DNA from: Microcaldota archaeon
GTDB lineage: Archaea > Micrarchaeota > Micrarchaeia > Micrarchaeales > Micrarchaeaceae
Length of the DNA stretch: 32,042 nt
Assembly (NCBI GenBank): GCA_021785805.1
Contig: JAJYEJ010000005.1
Coordinates: 1 to 32,042, forward strand
Direction: 5' to 3'
Below, piece by piece: positions 13,400 to 21,908 of this stretch. Position numbers and translations under genes: made by a program. Within the stretch, counting starts at the first letter, position 1; every line of letters begins with the position of its first letter. Under the pieces are notes generated by a model. It had not been told where the DNA came from. It saw only the letters and a program-made list of their open reading frames with translations, and ran no database searches.

Positions 13400-15637
13400 T
13401 TATGCTCCCTGCTGGTCCTTCTTCCTTGCCTTCTTTGGCGATATTGGCAGGGTGAACTTGAACGTGCTGCCCTCCCCCTGTTTCGAATCGAAATTGATCT
13501 TTCCGCCGTGGAGCTTGACCAGGTCTCTCGTTATCGACAAACCGAGGCCTGTGCCTGCTCCCGGCTGCTGCACTAAGCCCTTCTTCGTCGCTTCGTAGAA
13601 CTTCCTCCTAAAGAGCTTCTTCTTGTCGTCTTCGGATATACCTATGCCTGTATCTATCACCCTGCAGAGGACCTTGTTCTTCCCTAGCCTGGACACGTCT
13701 ACGGTTATGCCGCCCTTTTCGGTGAACTTGATTGCGTTGCCTATCAGGTTGACGAACACCTGTATCAGCCTGTTCGGATCGGCGCTTATCTTCGGCACAT
13801 CGAAGTTTACCTTCCAGGTGAACTCCAGTCCCTTGTTCCTCGCGGACTCCTCGAGCGCTTTTATGCTCGGGTTGTTCGCCATGTTCTGGAGGTCCACCTC
13901 TTTCAGCTCGAGCTTGACCTTCTCCGCCTCGAGCTTCGCCGCGTCCAGCACCTGCTGTATTATCAGCATGAGCCTGTCGGCCTCGTCTATCGCTGTCTTC
14001 AGGTACTCCTTCTGCTCGTCATTGAGGTTGCCGAACTCGCCGTTGTACAGCAGTGTGGAAAATCCCTTTATGTTGGTGAGCGGTGTCTTGAGCTCATGGG
14101 ATATGTTGTATATGAACTGCGACTTAAGCTCCCCTTCCGTCCTGAGCCTTTTGAGCTGGCCGTTCAGGTCGTCGACTGCGCCTTTGAGCGAGTCGAGCGT
14201 GCGCTTGGTTTCAAGCTCCTTTATTATTATCATGTATCCTCCGGGATCGGTGCCGCTCCTTAGCATCCTCACGGAATGCACTGCAGGTATGTTGCCGGAA
14301 TCCTTTGCGATGAGATTGACGAAGGTGTTGTCAACCTTCCCCGAGTTCTTCACATAGGTCATGTCCCGATCGAGTATCCCCTTGTCCTCGTATATCGTCG
14401 CTATCCCCTTGCCAATCAGCTCTTCCTTCTTGTAGCCCAATACCTTCTCGACGACGATGTTGGTGTCTCTTATGTTGCCTATGGCGTCCACCTCCACCAC
14501 CACATCGGAGCTGCTGCTGATGAAGGCAATCAGGTCATCCCTGACCCTTTCTATATATCGCTCGGCCTCGGCCTTGCCCAGAAGGAATAGGTAGCCGTTG
14601 AAGAACCTTTTGCTTATGAAATGGACATATGGCTGCGAATCGCCCAGTACCATGGTCACTGCGCCATGGATGAATTCCGGCTTCGCCTTGCCCTTCTTGT
14701 CTTCGAACATGCCGGTGAATTCGCGCTGGTCTCCCTTGCTCAGCATGTCGACCATGTTTCCTCCGAGAAGTATATTGCGGGCGCAGCCAAGCACCACCTG
14801 CGAGTTTGCGGATACGTCCTTGACCTTGAAATCGGAGTCCGTTATCACTATGCAGTTGTCCTTGCTGTCGCGTACGATCGCCATGAGCGCGCTGTTCATG
14901 AAAGCGTCGGAGACGTTGTTCACCGCGACGTGGACCAGCCTGTCGCTTATCTTGACGGCTGATGTCGCATATACATTTGGTATGCTGTTATCCGTAGCGG
15001 CAATTCCTGTGACCATGCCGACAGGCTGCGACAGCAGCTTTTGGATATCTGCATTCAGTATGTCGGATATCCTTATGCCCTGCATCCCCGTTATATCGAA
15101 CTCCTTTATCGCTATCTTGTTGAGCTTGACTATCTTGCCATCCTGTGCGACGAGGAACTGTGGGATGTAGTTGTTGAATGCCGCGTCAAAATACTCCGCA
15201 AGCCTGAGGTTCTTCCCTATCTCGGCCTTGTAGGCGATGGCGAACCCCATGAAAGACGCACCTAGCGTTATGCTCCCCATCATGCTCTCGCTGAACTTGC
15301 CCTCGCTCTTCGATAGGAGCTCCAGAACCGATACCACCCTGCTGCTGACAACAAGCGGAACGAGCGCGCAACTCTTGTAGCCCTCGTTCCTGTATGTTAT
15401 GAGCTCAGGGAAAGCGGAGTAGTCGCTGAGCTGGTTGTCGATGTATGGTCTCTTGGTGTTCCTTATATAGCCGTCAAGGTTGCTCTCCGACGCGATGCCA
15501 TCGAATTTCAGCGCTAACACCGAAGCCCTGTCCACACCGAATGAGTGCGACACGACGTCCGTGAAACGCTTGAGAACGTCGTCATCTGGCGCGGAGCCGT
15601 TGGCTATCGCTACTACGTCAGCAAGGAACTTGCTCAT
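13400..15637 (-). CDS. soluble sensor histidine kinase (GAF, PAS-like regions, HisKA, HATPase)
   Basis: No transmembrane segment is visible, so sensing is cytosolic. The N-terminal 150 residues look like a GAF domain (FGVDRASVLAL, YKSCALVPLVVSSRVVSVLELLS). The middle holds PAS-like regions, clearest at VVEVDAIGNIRDTN followed by VLGYKKEELIGKG. The kinase core has the H-box SHELKTPLTNIKG, the N-box NLIGNAIKFTEKG, DTGIGIS and GAGTGLGLSI, all intact. I prefer ATG 15637; a TTG at 15715 lies near a TATA-like ttctataat and would add 26 residues. It is convergent with the propeller adhesin gene. The response regulator 4 kb away on the same strand is the obvious candidate partner, but pairing is not shown. 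Confidence 0.85.
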   Translation of the reverse strand: MSKFLADVVAIANGSAPDDDVLKRFTDVVSHSFGVDRASVLALKFDGIASESNLDGYIRNTKRPYIDNQLSDYSAFPELITYRNEGYKSCALVPLVVSSRVVSVLELLSKSEGKFSESMMGSITLGASFMGFAIAYKAEIGKNLRLAEYFDAAFNNYIPQFLVAQDGKIVKLNKIAIKEFDITGMQGIRISDILNADIQKLLSQPVGMVTGIAATDNSIPNVYATSAVKISDRLVHVAVNNVSDAFMNSALMAIVRDSKDNCIVITDSDFKVKDVSANSQVVLGCARNILLGGNMVDMLSKGDQREFTGMFEDKKGKAKPEFIHGAVTMVLGDSQPYVHFISKRFFNGYLFLLGKAEAERYIERVRDDLIAFISSSSDVVVEVDAIGNIRDTNIVVEKVLGYKKEELIGKGIATIYEDKGILDRDMTYVKNSGKVDNTFVNLIAKDSGNIPAVHSVRMLRSGTDPGGYMIIIKELETKRTLDSLKGAVDDLNGQLKRLRTEGELKSQFIYNISHELKTPLTNIKGFSTLLYNGEFGNLNDEQKEYLKTAIDEADRLMLIIQQVLDAAKLEAEKVKLELKEVDLQNMANNPSIKALEESARNKGLEFTWKVNFDVPKISADPNRLIQVFVNLIGNAIKFTEKGGITVDVSRLGKNKVLCRVIDTGIGISEDDKKKLFRRKFYEATKKGLVQQPGAGTGLGLSITRDLVKLHGGKINFDSKQGEGSTFKFTLPISPKKARKKDQQGA

Positions 15638-15790
15638 TACCAGGTCTTCCAGAATTTGGTCGCCAGCCAAGTACACACCGGTTTGTTTTTGCGCCGGTAT
15701 TGGACAAAAACCCAATAGCTGTTAGGCAATTATAGAACATGCGAGAAAGTATTTAATATGTGCCATTGAGTTATAGAAAGGGTAAGGGAA

Positions 15791-16222
15791 ATGAGAATGA
15801 GACTGGGAAGGAAGTCCGACAAAAGAAGCCTGATGAAAAGGGCAGTTAGGGACTTCGAACTCGCAAGAAGGTACGGCGAAGCGAAGGAATATGTGACTGA
15901 ATCGGTCCTGTACCAGAAGGCAGCGGAGAAAATCCTCAGGGCCCTATCCATGAGGCACGCAAAGAAGCTCCCTAAGGACGCAAGCCTCGGATATCTCGCA
16001 AAGAAGGCAAGGATCCCTGAAAGCATATATGGGGATCTCGTTGAAATGCCTGATGAGCGTAGCGAGATGATAGAGGAGGAGGAGAGGCTGAGCTTCATGG
16101 ACATGGAGAAGGAGGAGGACCAGAACAGGGTTTTGGAGAGCACGGAGCGCAGCCACGCCATGACAAAGAGGAATGTGGTGAAGAGGCTGATGGACTACGC
16201 GATGGCAAGCACAAACCTTTAA
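15791..16222 (+). CDS. small helical protein, possible HEPN-like domain
   Basis: This 143-residue, charged, all-helical protein has ARRYGEAKEYVTESVLYQKA followed by AEKILRAL, the pattern of the first helices of HEPN domains. SMRHAKKLPKDASLGYLAKK follows, where HEPN proteins often have R-x4-6-H; the fit is only partial. HEPN proteins are RNases or nucleotidyltransferase partners. The second half is acidic (EMIEEEERLSFMDMEKEEDQ) and closes with a basic helix. A TATA box (gtatttaatatg, about 15748-15759) and ggtaaggg precede the ATG. The next genes handle rRNA modification and transcription. It may be a conserved lineage-specific protein. Confidence 0.5.
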   Translation: MRMRLGRKSDKRSLMKRAVRDFELARRYGEAKEYVTESVLYQKAAEKILRALSMRHAKKLPKDASLGYLAKKARIPESIYGDLVEMPDERSEMIEEEERLSFMDMEKEEDQNRVLESTERSHAMTKRNVVKRLMDYAMASTNL

Positions 16223-16277
16223 AGGTTCGAAGAGCACAATCCCTAGCGCAAGGATAGCTTGTTTTGTCGATGATTGA

Positions 16278-16943
16278 ATGCCAAGGGTAGAAGAGCTTTT
16301 TCCCGGAGTATACACGATAGACGGTAAGCTTGCCACCCTGAACCTCGTGAAGGGAAGGAAAGCGTACACCGAGGATCTCGTCAGGGTAGCTAACGCCGAG
16401 TACCGGATGTGGACTCCGTATAGGAGCAAGCTTTCCGCCGCGATAGCGAATGGAATGAGGAACATGGGGATTAAGGAGGGCAGTGCGGTGCTCTATCTGG
16501 GAGCCGCCAACGGGACAACCGCAAGCCACGTCAGCGACATAGTCGGAAGCGGCGGAAGGGTATACTGTGTCGAGATGTCGGAGCGGAGCATGAGGGACCT
16601 TATCAGGGTATGCGAGACGAGAGGGAACATGTTGCCTATACTCGCAGACGCGGGGGACATCGGAATCTACAGGGATATAATAACGGAAAAGTGCGACGTT
16701 ATATACCAGGATGTGTCCGCAAGGAACCAGGCGCAGATACTGAACCTGAACAGCACATTGCTGAAGACTAACGGATTAGCCTATTTCGCGATAAAGTCGC
16801 AGAGCATAGATATATCAATGAAGCCGGAGGATATCTACAGGAGGGAGTTGAACGAGACGGGGAAGTATTTCGATACGATTGAAAAGCTTAGCCTTGAGCC
16901 CTACGACAGCATGCACCTGTTCACAGTGCTGAAGAAGAGGTAA
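16278..16943 (+). CDS. flpA: fibrillarin-like rRNA/tRNA 2'-O-methyltransferase
   Basis: Archaeal fibrillarin is the methyltransferase of the C/D box guide RNP (with Nop5 and L7Ae), adding 2'-O-methyl groups to rRNA and tRNA. The 221-residue protein shows the full family pattern: EELFPGVYTIDG at the start, the SAM-binding VLYLGAANGTTASHVSD (71-87), VYCVEMSERSMRDL, D145 in YQDVSARNQAQI and K173 in FAIKSQSID. Length is normal for archaeal fibrillarin. A TATA-like cctttaaagg at about 16217-16226 overlaps the preceding stop. Nop5 is not in this window. The PIN gene follows after 4 nt. Confidence 0.95.
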   Translation: MPRVEELFPGVYTIDGKLATLNLVKGRKAYTEDLVRVANAEYRMWTPYRSKLSAAIANGMRNMGIKEGSAVLYLGAANGTTASHVSDIVGSGGRVYCVEMSERSMRDLIRVCETRGNMLPILADAGDIGIYRDIITEKCDVIYQDVSARNQAQILNLNSTLLKTNGLAYFAIKSQSIDISMKPEDIYRRELNETGKYFDTIEKLSLEPYDSMHLFTVLKKR

Positions 16944-16947
16944 GGCC

Positions 16948-17319
16948 ATGCTTGTCCTTATAGACACCAGCTCGTTGGTCTATGGATTCGCCAACAGGAA
17001 GGACGCGATAGGCATAGTGGCGAGGGAGTTCCCAAGTTGCAAAATCGAACTTTCAAGAGGAATCTTAAGGGAATTGAATGGCATAGCGGAAAACAGGGGA
17101 AAGAGGGGCGCAGCGGCAAAAGCGGCACTCTTAGCAATAAACTTTAAAAGGATTGTTATCAATAAGGATAACACGGATGTTGATTCCTGGCTATTAAGCA
17201 GAGCTGTATCTTTGGATGGTGACTGTGTAGTCATAACTAACGACAGCGAACTGAAGGCAAGGCTTAAGGCAAATGGAGCAGGATCCCTACGGTTGACAAG
17301 GGAGGGAATCCTCAGATGA
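16948..17319 (+). CDS. PIN-domain ribonuclease
   Basis: This 123-residue PIN domain has the expected acidic residues: D6 in LIDTSSL, E42 in ILRELNG, D79 in DVDSWLL and D99 in ITNDSELK. PIN domains are metal-dependent RNases. The stand-alone form, with ITND near the end, resembles archaeal Fcf1/VapC9-like proteins linked to rRNA processing rather than a typical toxin. No antitoxin gene is adjacent. It lies between fibrillarin and Rpo7 with 4- and 28-nt gaps, so co-transcription with ribosome/transcription genes supports a house-keeping RNA-processing role. Confidence 0.75.
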   Translation: MLVLIDTSSLVYGFANRKDAIGIVAREFPSCKIELSRGILRELNGIAENRGKRGAAAKAALLAINFKRIVINKDNTDVDSWLLSRAVSLDGDCVVITNDSELKARLKANGAGSLRLTREGILR

Positions 17320-17347
17320 CAGCAGGATTCATAATGGAGATAACTTC

Positions 17348-17968
17348 ATGTTTTATGGTGAGGCATTGTACAAGATATACTCTGTATCAGACATGTTCAA
17401 GATGTCGCCAGAGCACTTTGGCGACAACATAAGCGAGGTAGCTTCAGAGGTACTGCAAAGGAGGTACGAGGGGGCTATAGACAAGGATGTCGGGGTGGTG
17501 GTTGCGATATTCAACGTGAGAGATATAAGCGACGGGATAATATATCCGGGGGATCCCGCTACGCACCACAATGTTGACTTTGATATGCTGACATACATGC
17601 CGGCAGTCGATGAGGTAGTATCCGGGGAAGTATCCGAGCTCGTCGAGTTCGGAGCGTTCGTCAGGATAGGCCCTATGGAAGGACTCGTGCACGTATCGCA
17701 GATCGCAGGGGAATTCCTCTCTTTCGATAAGAAGGTCCCGGCTTTCATATCGAAGAAGAGCGGGAAGAATCTCAAGAAGGGAGACGACGTGCTTGCAAAG
17801 ATATCCACAGTCAGCATGAAGAAGACCGTGAAGGACTCGAAGATAGCGCTTACCATGAAACCTGACGGATTGGGCAAGACAGAGTGGATATCGCAGGAAG
17901 GCAAGGGCAGGAAGAGGGAGGCTGGCGAACGAAGAGGGAAGGGAGGAAGCGGAAGATCAAGGAGGTAA
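17348..17968 (+). CDS. rpo7: RNA polymerase subunit Rpo7 (RpoE')
   Basis: Rpo7 forms the stalk of archaeal RNA polymerase with Rpo4 and helps open-complex formation and RNA binding. MFYGEALYKIYSVSDMFKMSPEHFG opens the N-terminal RNP-like domain and VVSGEVSELVEFGAFVRIGP (with MEGLVHVSQI) is the S1 domain. The C-terminus has an extra basic, glycine-rich tail (GKGRKREAGERRGKGGSGRSRR) beyond the usual end, giving 206 residues. The ATG is preceded by ggagat. Spt4 follows after about 43 nt, the usual archaeal order. Confidence 0.95.
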   Translation: MFYGEALYKIYSVSDMFKMSPEHFGDNISEVASEVLQRRYEGAIDKDVGVVVAIFNVRDISDGIIYPGDPATHHNVDFDMLTYMPAVDEVVSGEVSELVEFGAFVRIGPMEGLVHVSQIAGEFLSFDKKVPAFISKKSGKNLKKGDDVLAKISTVSMKKTVKDSKIALTMKPDGLGKTEWISQEGKGRKREAGERRGKGGSGRSRR

Positions 17969-18011
17969 GATGCAGTAGGCGGGAAGATAACGATTAGGAA
18001 TTAGTGATATC

Positions 18012-18203
18012 ATGGAAGGGAAGGTATGCAAGGCATGCAGGATAATAATAACGCATGGCGAGAAATGCCCGCTGTGCGGATCGGAGGACCTTACCAGCAA
18101 GTGGAGCAGTTATGTGGTGGTCCTGAATGCGGAGAAGTCGGCTATAGCGAAGAAGCTTGACCTCAAGGTGAACAGCACCTTCGCGCTCAACATCAAGTCC
18201 TGA
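18012..18203 (+). CDS. spt4: transcription elongation factor Spt4 (RpoE'')
   Basis: Spt4 pairs with Spt5 to make RNA polymerase processive. This 63-residue protein has the zinc-binding pattern CKAC (residues 6-9) and CPLC (19-22), followed by LTSKWSSYVVVLNAEKSAIA, the family core. Length is typical. It sits immediately after rpo7, the common archaeal arrangement. The 147 bp after its stop, up to the convergent membrane-protein gene, hold nothing I can support. Confidence 0.93.
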   Translation: MEGKVCKACRIIITHGEKCPLCGSEDLTSKWSSYVVVLNAEKSAIAKKLDLKVNSTFALNIKS

Positions 18204-18350
18204 CCCCGAATCGGTCCAGAAAATCTACGCCAGACCTGCAGAATCGTGCCACCGACAGCGAACGTTGCTTACGCAGGAGTGTGGTCTCGTATATCCTGTT
18301 CGCATACGCCCTGCAAGCTCTGTGAAGTTAGGGATATTCAGCTATCGTCT

Positions 18351-18662
18351 TCATTTAAGCTCTACCTCGATCCCCCCAACTTTAGAGGCGGCAAAATTAT
18401 AGATTATCGCGGATATCACACCGAATACGAAGCCCGATATGGCTCCGGCTATAGGCCCTAATATTATAAAGACTATCGCGCCTATTATGCCGAGCCCGCC
18501 GCCAGGAAAGATACCTAGGCTGGTTACCGAGCCTGCCAACAAGATGAAGAGAGCCACTAAAAGCCCATAAATAAAGCCTATTATGGCATAAATAAGTGCC
18601 ATGATCTTCGCATACGACACAACTCCTATGCTTTTTACTACGCTCATCTTTTGGTCCGCCAT
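18351..18662 (-). CDS. small integral membrane protein, unknown function
   Basis: After a short polar N-terminus (MADQKMSVVKSIGVVSYAKI) come two or three long hydrophobic segments separated by glycine-rich turns (ALIYAIIGFIYGLLVALFIL, then GLGIIGAIVFIILGPIAGAI and FGVISAIIYNFAAS). Short archaeal membrane proteins with this layout are common and uncharacterised. ATG 18662 fits better than 18689 because a TATA-like ttttaagg lies about 37 nt upstream of it. It is convergent with spt4. Confidence 0.65.
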   Translation of the reverse strand: MADQKMSVVKSIGVVSYAKIMALIYAIIGFIYGLLVALFILLAGSVTSLGIFPGGGLGIIGAIVFIILGPIAGAISGFVFGVISAIIYNFAASKVGGIEVELK

Positions 18663-18920
18663 GGTATTACCGGTTCCATATGGCGGCATAACCTTAAAAC
18701 CCTTGCGACTAGGGAATTCAGCATGAGGCTGCAGGAAGTGCCGTATTGCAACAGCAGCTCCGCTAACTTTCTGGGCACATGTTTCAACCGTGAACGGCGT
18801 TCTGCCGCAGGTTTCCTATCGATGGCAAAGGAGTAGAATGTTTTCGGTTAACAGCGCTTCTGGGAAGGTTTATGGAGTTTAACGCCTTGGATCGAACTAC
18901 GCTACATAGTAAAATGAAAG
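18663..18920. other. intergenic stretch, only a doubtful short ORF
   Basis: Between the membrane protein gene and tRNA-Val there is one plus-strand frame (ATG 18723 to stop 18836, 37 codons, MRLQEVPYCNSSSANFLGTC) with a TATA-like stretch upstream. Nothing about it is recognisable and it may be chance. I see no RNA gene or repeat here. Confidence 0.3.
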
Positions 18921-18992
18921 TGGGCCCGAGGAGAATCGAACTCCTGATCTTCACGTTGTCAACGTGACGTCTTACCATTCGACTACGAGCCC
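18921..18992 (-). tRNA. tRNA-Val (GAC)
   Basis: The acceptor GGGCTCG pairs with CGGGCCC (one G-U), the D arm is GTC...GAC, the anticodon arm TCACG-TTGACAA-CGTGA gives anticodon GAC, and the T arm is AGGAG-TTCGATT-CTCCT. The discriminator is A, with no CCA and no intron. It lies 6 nt after the RNase Z stop on the same strand. Confidence 0.93.
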
Positions 18993-18998
18993 CCATTA

Positions 18999-19889
18999 TC
19001 ACAAATCGATTTGCATTCCATCCTTTGCAAGTACCGAATTATTAAAGATTTCCTTAGCCTCTTTCAGGAGAGGCGCAGCATCCGGGTACCTTGCGCTGGT
19101 GTGGAACAGTATGAGTTTCTTCACCATAGCCTTCTTTGCTATTCCGGCGGCTTCTACAGCTGTTGAGTGCATCCTCTCCTTCGCGACATCCCTCAAGGTA
19201 TCGGAGAAGGCGGATTCGTGTATCAATATGTCAGCATCCTTCGATACTGACACTGTGGTGGCGCACGGTCTCGTGTCAGTCGCGTAGACCACCTTCCTCC
19301 CTGGAACGCGGTTCGACACGTCCTTGAGCCTTATCGTCTTCTTCCCCGCCTTGATGAAGCCTCTTTTTGCAAGGGTCGAGAACATTGCCCCCTTTATCCC
19401 AAGCCTGTTGCACTTCTCCTTCAGGAAATGGACCTTGTCGTCCTCTTTGAAGACATACCCGTATGTGTCTAACGAGTGATTAAGCCTGAATGCGCTTATG
19501 GTGTAGCCTTTGCCCTTTGTCACCACTCCGGTTCCTATTCCCTGTATTATTATCGGGTAGTTTATTATCGCCTCGTCGAAGGTCAGCAGGACCTTCACCT
19601 TATTCTCCTCCCCCTTAGGCACGTATATGCGGAGCGGTGTCGTCCTCTTCGCTATCCCGAGCGTCCGGATCAGCCCCGCAATGCCTATGAAGTGGTCGCC
19701 GTGCATGTGCGTTATGAATATGCTCTTTATCCGCCATGGATTGAGCGCGAATCTCAGGAACTGGCGCTGTGTCCCCTCACCGCAGTCCAGCAGGAACGTC
19801 TCACCCTCGTACTCAAGGGCTACGCTAGGCAGGTTCCTGTCTTTAGTGGGAACCGATCCGGCCGTCCCTAGGAATGTAAGCCTGAACAT
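18999..19889 (-). CDS. rnz: ribonuclease Z (tRNA 3' processing)
   Basis: RNase Z cuts the 3' trailer from tRNA precursors before CCA addition, which is required here because the tRNAs in this window lack encoded CCA. The 296-residue protein is a metallo-beta-lactamase with LTFLGTAGSVPTKDRNLPS at the start, the metal motif HMHGDH (61-66), FRLNHSLDTYGYVF, VVYATDTRP, HESAF and a final HTSARY. These match the short archaeal/bacterial form. It starts 4 nt after the NFACT gene and is followed 6 nt later by tRNA-Val, so the transcript probably carries a substrate of the enzyme it encodes. Confidence 0.95.
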   Translation of the reverse strand: MFRLTFLGTAGSVPTKDRNLPSVALEYEGETFLLDCGEGTQRQFLRFALNPWRIKSIFITHMHGDHFIGIAGLIRTLGIAKRTTPLRIYVPKGEENKVKVLLTFDEAIINYPIIIQGIGTGVVTKGKGYTISAFRLNHSLDTYGYVFKEDDKVHFLKEKCNRLGIKGAMFSTLAKRGFIKAGKKTIRLKDVSNRVPGRKVVYATDTRPCATTVSVSKDADILIHESAFSDTLRDVAKERMHSTAVEAAGIAKKAMVKKLILFHTSARYPDAAPLLKEAKEIFNNSVLAKDGMQIDL

Positions 19890-19893
19890 GATA

Positions 19894-21027
19894 TCACTGC
19901 AACTCTATAGTTATCGTCTTTTCCTTCAGATCAACATCATCTATAACTAATCCAGGAAACATCTTCTTAAGCTCTTCCTTTGTCGGCTTCCTGGTAGCTC
20001 TTGCATACTCTATCAGCTTGTTCACCATGCCCATATTCCTGAATATTGCTTCGCCTGCGGTCTTATTTGCTGCTATTTGGGAGTCCATTTCACTAAGTAT
20101 AGATTCTTGTTTTGCTATGCTGGACTCTATCTCTTCCTCCTTTGCGCTCTTGACATTCTTGGCGACTCGCGACATCTCCTCGTGGCTGAGTATATCCAGG
20201 ACTTCCTGGATGTCCCTGTGCCTTTCCGCGACAAGTCCCGGATGGGACTTATCCATATCGTACAATGAGTAATCGGCAGCCTTCCCTTCGAGGTCGCGGT
20301 ATAATACAGGCTCATGTTCAGTGATATATCCTGTGACCTTTTCTACGCGATCCAGTATGCGGCTGAGTTCTTCCTTGGTGATTTCGGATACAGGGGTCTG
20401 TCTGTCTACGCCAAGGCTGTCCAGCACTTCTGCCACGTATATCGTCCCTATGCCCAGCGCTCTCGAAAGCGCCTGGTAGATGTTCTGCTTCGCCGCTACG
20501 GCGGCTTCTAGCTGCTCGCTCACGGCCTTCTTGTCAAAGCCTTGCGCATGCACAGCCATCGCAGTGCCTTTCGGGTTGATGTACTGCTCGCCTGGCCTGA
20601 TCTTTCTATCCTTGAAATCATGCACCTTGTATGCGAGGAGTATCTTCATGCTTCCATCGGATACCACGAGGTTGCCCTTTCCGAACATCTCGATTATCAA
20701 GTTGACTGTGCTGTCGCCCTTGCGCATCCTTATTGTGACTACCCTGTCTATGCCCTGCTGCTCCAATGCTTCTATTGAGAATCCGGTTATCTGCTTCCTT
20801 ACAGCTATGGAGAAATTGCTCGGATTGTCACCCTTCTCGACATACTGCGTCAGATTCATCGTCTTGGTAAGGTCGATGATCAGGTCTTCCTGCAATCCCC
20901 TCTTGCTGAGCCTCAGCCTGAATATGTTCTCGTCAATCTCGTAGAACTTGTCCACGTAGAGCCCGGGAAGCTTCTGCCTGAGTTCGTTTACTAGGGCTGC
21001 GAGCTCCAGTGCAGTTATCTCCCTCAA
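19894..21027 (-). CDS. NFACT-N protein (Rqc2/NEMF homologue) lacking the C-terminal NFACT-R domain
   Basis: Archaeal NEMF/Rqc2 homologues bind stalled 60S-type subunits and tRNA in ribosome quality control. The start, TALELAALVNELRQKLPGLY with VDKFYEI, is the NFACT-N fold, followed by a helix-hairpin-helix-like middle (QALSRALGIGTIYVAEVLDS) and a coiled coil (about 285-345, SAKEEEIESSIAKQESILSE). The protein ends at VDLKEKTITIELQ, just where NFACT-R normally begins, so it has about 377 residues instead of roughly 600-650. No NFACT-R frame follows. TTG 21027 is the start, directly after the GGGP synthase stop, and rnz follows after 4 nt. Confidence 0.8.
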   Translation of the reverse strand: MREITALELAALVNELRQKLPGLYVDKFYEIDENIFRLRLSKRGLQEDLIIDLTKTMNLTQYVEKGDNPSNFSIAVRKQITGFSIEALEQQGIDRVVTIRMRKGDSTVNLIIEMFGKGNLVVSDGSMKILLAYKVHDFKDRKIRPGEQYINPKGTAMAVHAQGFDKKAVSEQLEAAVAAKQNIYQALSRALGIGTIYVAEVLDSLGVDRQTPVSEITKEELSRILDRVEKVTGYITEHEPVLYRDLEGKAADYSLYDMDKSHPGLVAERHRDIQEVLDILSHEEMSRVAKNVKSAKEEEIESSIAKQESILSEMDSQIAANKTAGEAIFRNMGMVNKLIEYARATRKPTKEELKKMFPGLVIDDVDLKEKTITIELQ

Positions 21028-21028
21028 C

Positions 21029-21826
21029 TCAACGACCTTTCAGCTTCTTCAATCCTTCCTCCCTGGTGATCGCAGAGAAGGACTTTGCCACCTTCAGGGC
21101 ATGGTCGGTGGAGTTGTTCTCGAATGCTGTGCCTACGTGCACCGCGTCTGCACCGCTCTGGTATGCGTCGCGGAGTGACTTCGGCGTGTTGACCCCTCCG
21201 GACACTATGAATGGGACGGTTATCTGGGACCTGACGGCGCGTATCATCTCCTTTGGGATAGGACCTGAGCCCTGGAGCTTCGGGTTCGATCCAGTATCGG
21301 TTATTATGAACCTGTTGCCGAGGTACTCCCCAGCCAGGGCGAGAGCCGCGGCTATCTTCGGCTTTTCCCTTGGGACCAGGTTGGCGTCGCCTACCCATCC
21401 CGCTGTCCCTCCGGGGTGTATCAGTATATAGCCTACAGGCAGTGGCTCGACGTTAGATGCCTTGATTATAGGAGCCGCAAGCGCCTGGGCCTGCGTTATC
21501 CAGTAGGTGTTCCTCGCATTTAGCACCGACATGAAGTATATCGCATCCGCATTCTTCGTCACCGTGGCTATGTTGCCCGGAAACAGAACAAGAGGGACAT
21601 CTATCTGCTCCTTTATCATCTTGGCAGTAACGTCAAGAAGCTCCCCCTGGACGCCTGTACTGCCCCCCAGGAGCACTATGTCCACTCCGCCATCCACAAC
21701 CGCCTTTGCAGTCTTGACCGCTACCTCGTTGCTCTTGTAGTCCATCGGGTCTATAAGGCTGAATAGCATCGCCCCCTTCGACTCCAGAGTCTCGTGAATG
21801 TAGAGTTCTACCTTTCCCTTTTTCAT
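21029..21826 (-). CDS. geranylgeranylglyceryl phosphate synthase
   Basis: The enzyme joins geranylgeranyl diphosphate to sn-glycerol-1-phosphate, the first ether bond of archaeal membrane lipids. The TIM-barrel signatures are present: LIDPMDY (25-31), VLLGGSTGV, LFPGNIATV, GYILIHPGGTAGWVGD, IITDTGSNPK and VSGGVNTP with ADAVHVGTAFE. The length of 265 residues is normal. It heads a minus-strand cluster with the NFACT gene, rnz and tRNA-Val. Its presence argues that this small-genome archaeon makes at least part of its own lipids. Confidence 0.93.
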   Translation of the reverse strand: MKKGKVELYIHETLESKGAMLFSLIDPMDYKSNEVAVKTAKAVVDGGVDIVLLGGSTGVQGELLDVTAKMIKEQIDVPLVLFPGNIATVTKNADAIYFMSVLNARNTYWITQAQALAAPIIKASNVEPLPVGYILIHPGGTAGWVGDANLVPREKPKIAAALALAGEYLGNRFIITDTGSNPKLQGSGPIPKEMIRAVRSQITVPFIVSGGVNTPKSLRDAYQSGADAVHVGTAFENNSTDHALKVAKSFSAITREEGLKKLKGR

Positions 21827-21908
21827 AAAATCATTCTTTATGCGATATTAAGGTTTAAATATGCTCATTCCGATAGCAAAGCGCTTAAAGGTTTTGTAGC
21901 GGGATTGC

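Noticed and set aside
18784..19002. 72-codon minus-strand frame across tRNA-Val
   Set aside because: It covers the tRNA gene and shows no protein-like features.
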